Source: an uncultured Lachnospiraceae bacterium
GTDB lineage: Bacteria; Bacillota; Clostridia; Lachnospirales; Lachnospiraceae
Assembly (NCBI GenBank): GCA_937885345.1
Contig: CAKZZH010000032.1
Span: 1 to 8,698 of the forward strand
DNA: 8,698 bases
Direction of reading: 5' to 3'
Under the pieces are notes generated by a model. The model was not told the DNA's origin. It ran no database searches and saw only the letters and a list, made by a program, of their open reading frames with translations. The position numbers and the translations under genes are program-made. Below are positions 6,154 to 8,698 of the stretch, piece after piece (within the stretch, counting starts at the first letter, position 1; each line of letters opens with the position of its first letter).

Positions 6154-8658
6154 ATGTCTTTGCCAGATTTTTTGCTCACAACAATAATTCAACCATATTA
6201 CTTTGAAATGTTTTACAATATAAGTCTTTCTCCTCGCTTTTACAAGTATTTGATTTATAATATAGAGATTATTCAAAAAATTCAGAAAGAAGTTGGTATT
6301 GAAAGTAATCTTCCTGAAAAATGTTTAAATAAAATTAAAAAAATAATAATTGAATACTTAAATAAAAGTAATATTGTTTTTAGTAAAATAGATGGAAATA
6401 CTGTTATGTTAGTTCCTGAGAATGAATCAATTGAAAAATATATATTTTATAAAAATCATGATATTGTATATAACTGTCAAATTGGAGATGAAGATTTAAC
6501 AAATCCATATATATTTGATGATTTAATTGATTATCATTATATAACATATTTTAGTGATGAAAAAGATTTCAAAAAATATGATGAATTACTAAGCTATAAT
6601 AATTCAGAAATACAGATATTCACTTATAATTCAAATTCAAATTATGAAGAAAAAAAAGAAGAAAAAAATAATAAAAATATTATACAATTATGCTTGAATA
6701 GAACTGATTCTATTTTAAGGGGCCAAAAATTAGAAAATATTGCATATAATAATATTAAAAAAAATTTTCATGATATTAATTTTGAAGAAAAGCAGCATAT
6801 CATGTTTTATCTATTAAATGAAGAGCAAATTACTCAAATTCGTTTTTATCATAAATTAATTAATAATAATAAAATTTCCTTAATTATCAATAAAGCTGAA
6901 GAATTGAAAAAAAAGTACAAAGATAACTCATTAATTAAAGATAAATTGATTAATTTTGAGAATAAAATAAAAAATAATATAAATAAAAAAGATAATAGTT
7001 ATAAAGAAACAAAAGAAGAAAAAAAAATTTCAAAAAAATATTTTAAAGAAAGGTCAAATTATATATCAAAATTTAAAAATCTTTTGTATAATACAAAATC
7101 TTTTTTAATTTCCCATTCTACTATTATGCCAGATTATTTACCAGAAGAGGTTTTTGAAAAAATAATTTGTTTTCAAATTTTGAAAGAATTTATTTTAAAA
7201 TATGAAAATTGTGATAAAAAAAAAATAAAGAATATTTATATCTATATTAATGCATTTAAAATGTTTAATAAAATAAATGTAGACTCTTATTATAAAGATA
7301 AAGATGGCAATTTAAATCCTATAGAATTTTTTCCATGTTTTCACACTCTTGAGAGAATTATAAATAAAAAGTTGGAAATTAAAGAAAAATATGAAAAAAT
7401 AAAAGATTCAATATTTACTATATTTGCTGACATTAAATCTATTATTTATGGTGAAAATAATACTTCTCCTATTCAGTTAATAAATCTAATTGAAAAAAAA
7501 AGAAATATTTTAAATGAAGTTGAAGATATAAAAATTGATTATTATGAAATTATCATAAAAATATATGATATTATTATTAGAAATCTGCCTAATATAATAA
7601 CTACATTTAAAGAAAATATAAAAGAAACTAGTAATAGAGATAAAAATAATATTTTAGAACTTTATAATGATATTGATATTGATGATAAAGATAAGAAAGG
7701 GGAAGATTGGAATAAATTCAAATCAAATGTAAAGAAAATTATAAATGATAAAAATAATAATAATAAATATAATCATAAATTCTTTGATTCAATTAGTGAA
7801 ATGTATAAAAATAAAATTAAATTTGCCGAAGAACTATTAGAAAATGCTAAAAATGAAAAAAGTATTATGGCTTTAAAAAAAGAGTTACATCCTTTTAATG
7901 ATTGTTATATAGATAAATATAATCATTTATTAAATAATAATATATTTAAAAAATATATTTGGGATGAGCTATTGTCTTTTCAAATTAAATATCTAATGAA
8001 TATTAAATATAATAGATTTTGTAATTTTTTTGGATATAATGAGCTAGATAAAGTCTTATATAATAAAAATGGAAAATATATTGCTACTTTAAAAAATTTG
8101 AAACTATTATTTACTTTTGAAATAAAAAAAAATAATGTAAATTTTATTTTAAATAGTGATAACTCAATAGAAATTAAAAAGAATTCAATCTCATTTTTTG
8201 AAGTAAAAACCAATTTAAATAAAGAAAATTTTTTTGATGATAATGATAATCTAAATGCTCAATATAAAAAAAGTATTATTTTGACCTTTATCAAAAACAG
8301 TTTTAGATTCAGAAGTGCATTTCTCGAAATTAAAATGCTTTTAGGGGATGAGAATATTAATTTAATTTTAATAGTAAATTCAAAAATAAATGAAATTCCA
8401 AAATATTATATTATAATGAAAAAAAAAATTGAATATTATGTTAAAAATATTAAAAATGATAATGTAGATTTTAATATTTATTTATTTCATCTGGATAAAG
8501 ATGATGAATCATTTAATAATATAAATAATAATAATTCAAAAGAAGTGGGGGCTCTTTTCACTTATTGTATGTATATAAATAAATTATCAGTTTTTATATT
8601 ATTTATTTTAATTATCATTTTTTATTGTTTATTTAATTATAATATTAGTATTAAATGA
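6154..8658 (+). CDS. Unrecognised 834-residue Asn/Lys/Ile-rich protein with possible C-terminal PD-(D/E)XK core
   Basis: I do not recognise this protein as a whole. The start is the first ATG after an in-frame TAA (6151-6153); the stop is TGA. Codons are almost all A/T-ending. Residues about 1-130 look globular (SLPDFLLTTIIQPYYFEMFYN). Residues about 225-310 are Lys/Glu/Asn-rich, helical and perhaps coiled-coil. LPEEVFEKI (329-337) vaguely recalls the start of an F-box. Around 669-687, SDNSIEIKKN followed by SISFFEVKTN gives an acidic residue (D669 or E673), then E683-V-K685, the pattern of a PD-(D/E)XK nuclease. It is followed by a helix (KKSIILTFIKNSFRFRSAF), a strand (NLILIVNS), a helix and another strand (FNIYLFHL), in the order that fold requires. 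About 811-829 is a hydrophobic tail (LSVFILFILIIIFYCLF), possibly a tail anchor. Introns are not evident, since the frame is open throughout. The function is unproven. Confidence 0.65.
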   Translation: MSLPDFLLTTIIQPYYFEMFYNISLSPRFYKYLIYNIEIIQKIQKEVGIESNLPEKCLNKIKKIIIEYLNKSNIVFSKIDGNTVMLVPENESIEKYIFYKNHDIVYNCQIGDEDLTNPYIFDDLIDYHYITYFSDEKDFKKYDELLSYNNSEIQIFTYNSNSNYEEKKEEKNNKNIIQLCLNRTDSILRGQKLENIAYNNIKKNFHDINFEEKQHIMFYLLNEEQITQIRFYHKLINNNKISLIINKAEELKKKYKDNSLIKDKLINFENKIKNNINKKDNSYKETKEEKKISKKYFKERSNYISKFKNLLYNTKSFLISHSTIMPDYLPEEVFEKIICFQILKEFILKYENCDKKKIKNIYIYINAFKMFNKINVDSYYKDKDGNLNPIEFFPCFHTLERIINKKLEIKEKYEKIKDSIFTIFADIKSIIYGENNTSPIQLINLIEKKRNILNEVEDIKIDYYEIIIKIYDIIIRNLPNIITTFKENIKETSNRDKNNILELYNDIDIDDKDKKGEDWNKFKSNVKKIINDKNNNNKYNHKFFDSISEMYKNKIKFAEELLENAKNEKSIMALKKELHPFNDCYIDKYNHLLNNNIFKKYIWDELLSFQIKYLMNIKYNRFCNFFGYNELDKVLYNKNGKYIATLKNLKLLFTFEIKKNNVNFILNSDNSIEIKKNSISFFEVKTNLNKENFFDDNDNLNAQYKKSIILTFIKNSFRFRSAFLEIKMLLGDENINLILIVNSKINEIPKYYIIMKKKIEYYVKNIKNDNVDFNIYLFHLDKDDESFNNINNNNSKEVGALFTYCMYINKLSVFILFILIIIFYCLFNYNISIK

Positions 8659-8677
8659 TAAAATAATATATAAAAAT
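8659..8677. other. 19-bp spacer between the stop codon and the telomere-like repeat
   Basis: This is pure A/T except the last base of context, and contains TAAAATAATATATAAAAA-like sequence but no classical AATAAA signal. If the repeat is a telomere, the 3' untranslated region would have to be this short or extend into the repeat. Confidence 0.5.
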
Positions 8678-8698
8678 GGGGATTGGGGATTGGGGATT
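8678..8698 (+). repeat. Telomere-like repeat, three perfect GGGGATT units
   Basis: Units begin at 8678, 8685 and 8692, with no mismatch, and run to the last base of the window. The opposite strand is (CCCCAAT)n, one T longer than the CCCCAA telomere of Tetrahymena. The G-rich strand points 5' to 3' outward, as a telomere must. In a segment with almost no runs of G, three units are very unlikely to be chance. Only 21 bp are visible, so a microsatellite is not excluded. Confidence 0.65.

Larger units (their letters stand above)
6068..8698. other. Probable macronuclear chromosome end of an AT-rich ciliate
   Basis: This segment holds a single long ORF with no bacterial-type ribosome site, flanked by very short non-coding AT-rich DNA, and finishes in a G-rich telomere-like repeat. 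The one-gene-per-small-chromosome pattern, the telomere type and the extreme AT content suggest a ciliate with short macronuclear chromosomes; the rumen-like bacterium on the left suggests a gut ciliate. Anaerobic fungi are equally AT-rich but usually carry TTAGGG telomeres, which this repeat is not. The left telomere of the chromosome is missing. Confidence 0.55.

Noticed and set aside
8567..8590. 24-bp mini-intron (GTATGT...TCAG) near the end of the AT-rich gene
   Set aside because: The ends fit splice signals and ciliate introns can be this short, but the length is a multiple of three and the frame is open through it, so nothing requires splicing. RNA data would decide.
6068..8698. AT-rich segment as a bacterial genomic island or mobile element
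   Set aside because: No transposase, integrase, repeats or bacterial translation signals are present, and the telomere-like end fits a linear eukaryotic chromosome better.
6068..8698. Anaerobic fungal (Neocallimastigomycota) origin of the AT-rich segment
   Set aside because: Base composition fits, but the terminal repeat is (GGGGATT)n, not a TTAGGG type. Not excluded if the repeat is only a microsatellite.

Overview
The window looks like two unrelated pieces of DNA joined near position 6070. The left piece (1 to about 6067) has bacterial gene structure: short spacings, Shine-Dalgarno sites, sigma-70-type promoters and mid-40s GC by eye. Its proteins resemble those of Lachnospiraceae (gut or rumen Clostridia). 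The right piece (about 6068 to 8698) is extremely AT-rich (for example 8 G/C in the 60 bases 7501-7560). It carries one 834-codon Asn/Lys/Ile-rich gene and ends in three perfect copies of GGGGATT, i.e. (CCCCAAT)n on the other strand. That repeat, in that orientation, looks like the telomere of a ciliate macronuclear chromosome. My reading is a chimera between a rumen or gut bacterium and the end of a small chromosome from an AT-rich ciliate, produced during amplification or assembly. A real integration cannot be excluded from one sequence.

Layout, left. Two minus-strand genes form a small operon: an FMN-binding flavin reductase-like protein (437-1000), then a 115-residue protein resembling the C-terminal domain of ribosomal protein L7/L12 (78-425). 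A possible 22-codon leader peptide precedes the reductase. Diverging from them is a Y-family (UmuC/DinB-type) translesion polymerase (1186-2469), followed by a small 74-residue companion protein (2498-2722). The polymerase promoter has a LexA-box-like palindrome between its -35 and -10, and the expected transcription start falls on the ATG, suggesting an SOS-controlled, nearly leaderless message. A second promoter drives a membrane-anchored TPR plus DUF6273-like protein (2834-4132). Its stop codon abuts the start of an N-terminal PD-(D/E)XK nuclease fused to a DinG/XPD-type iron-sulfur helicase (4133-6100). The helicase is cut off early in its second motor domain, exactly where the base composition changes.

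Layout, right. After about 80 bp of AT-rich leader, a single long ORF (6154-8658) runs almost to the telomere-like repeat, leaving 19 bp between its stop codon and the repeat. The protein is not recognisable as a whole. It has coiled-coil-like Lys/Asn-rich stretches, a region near its C-terminus that could be a divergent PD-(D/E)XK nuclease core, and a hydrophobic C-terminal tail. No TAA or TAG occurs in frame over 834 codons, so this genome reads them as stops, unlike Tetrahymena or hypotrich ciliates.

The bacterial half has a DNA-damage theme (SOS-type polymerase and companion, iron-sulfur helicase-nuclease). Nothing suggests that the two halves work together.
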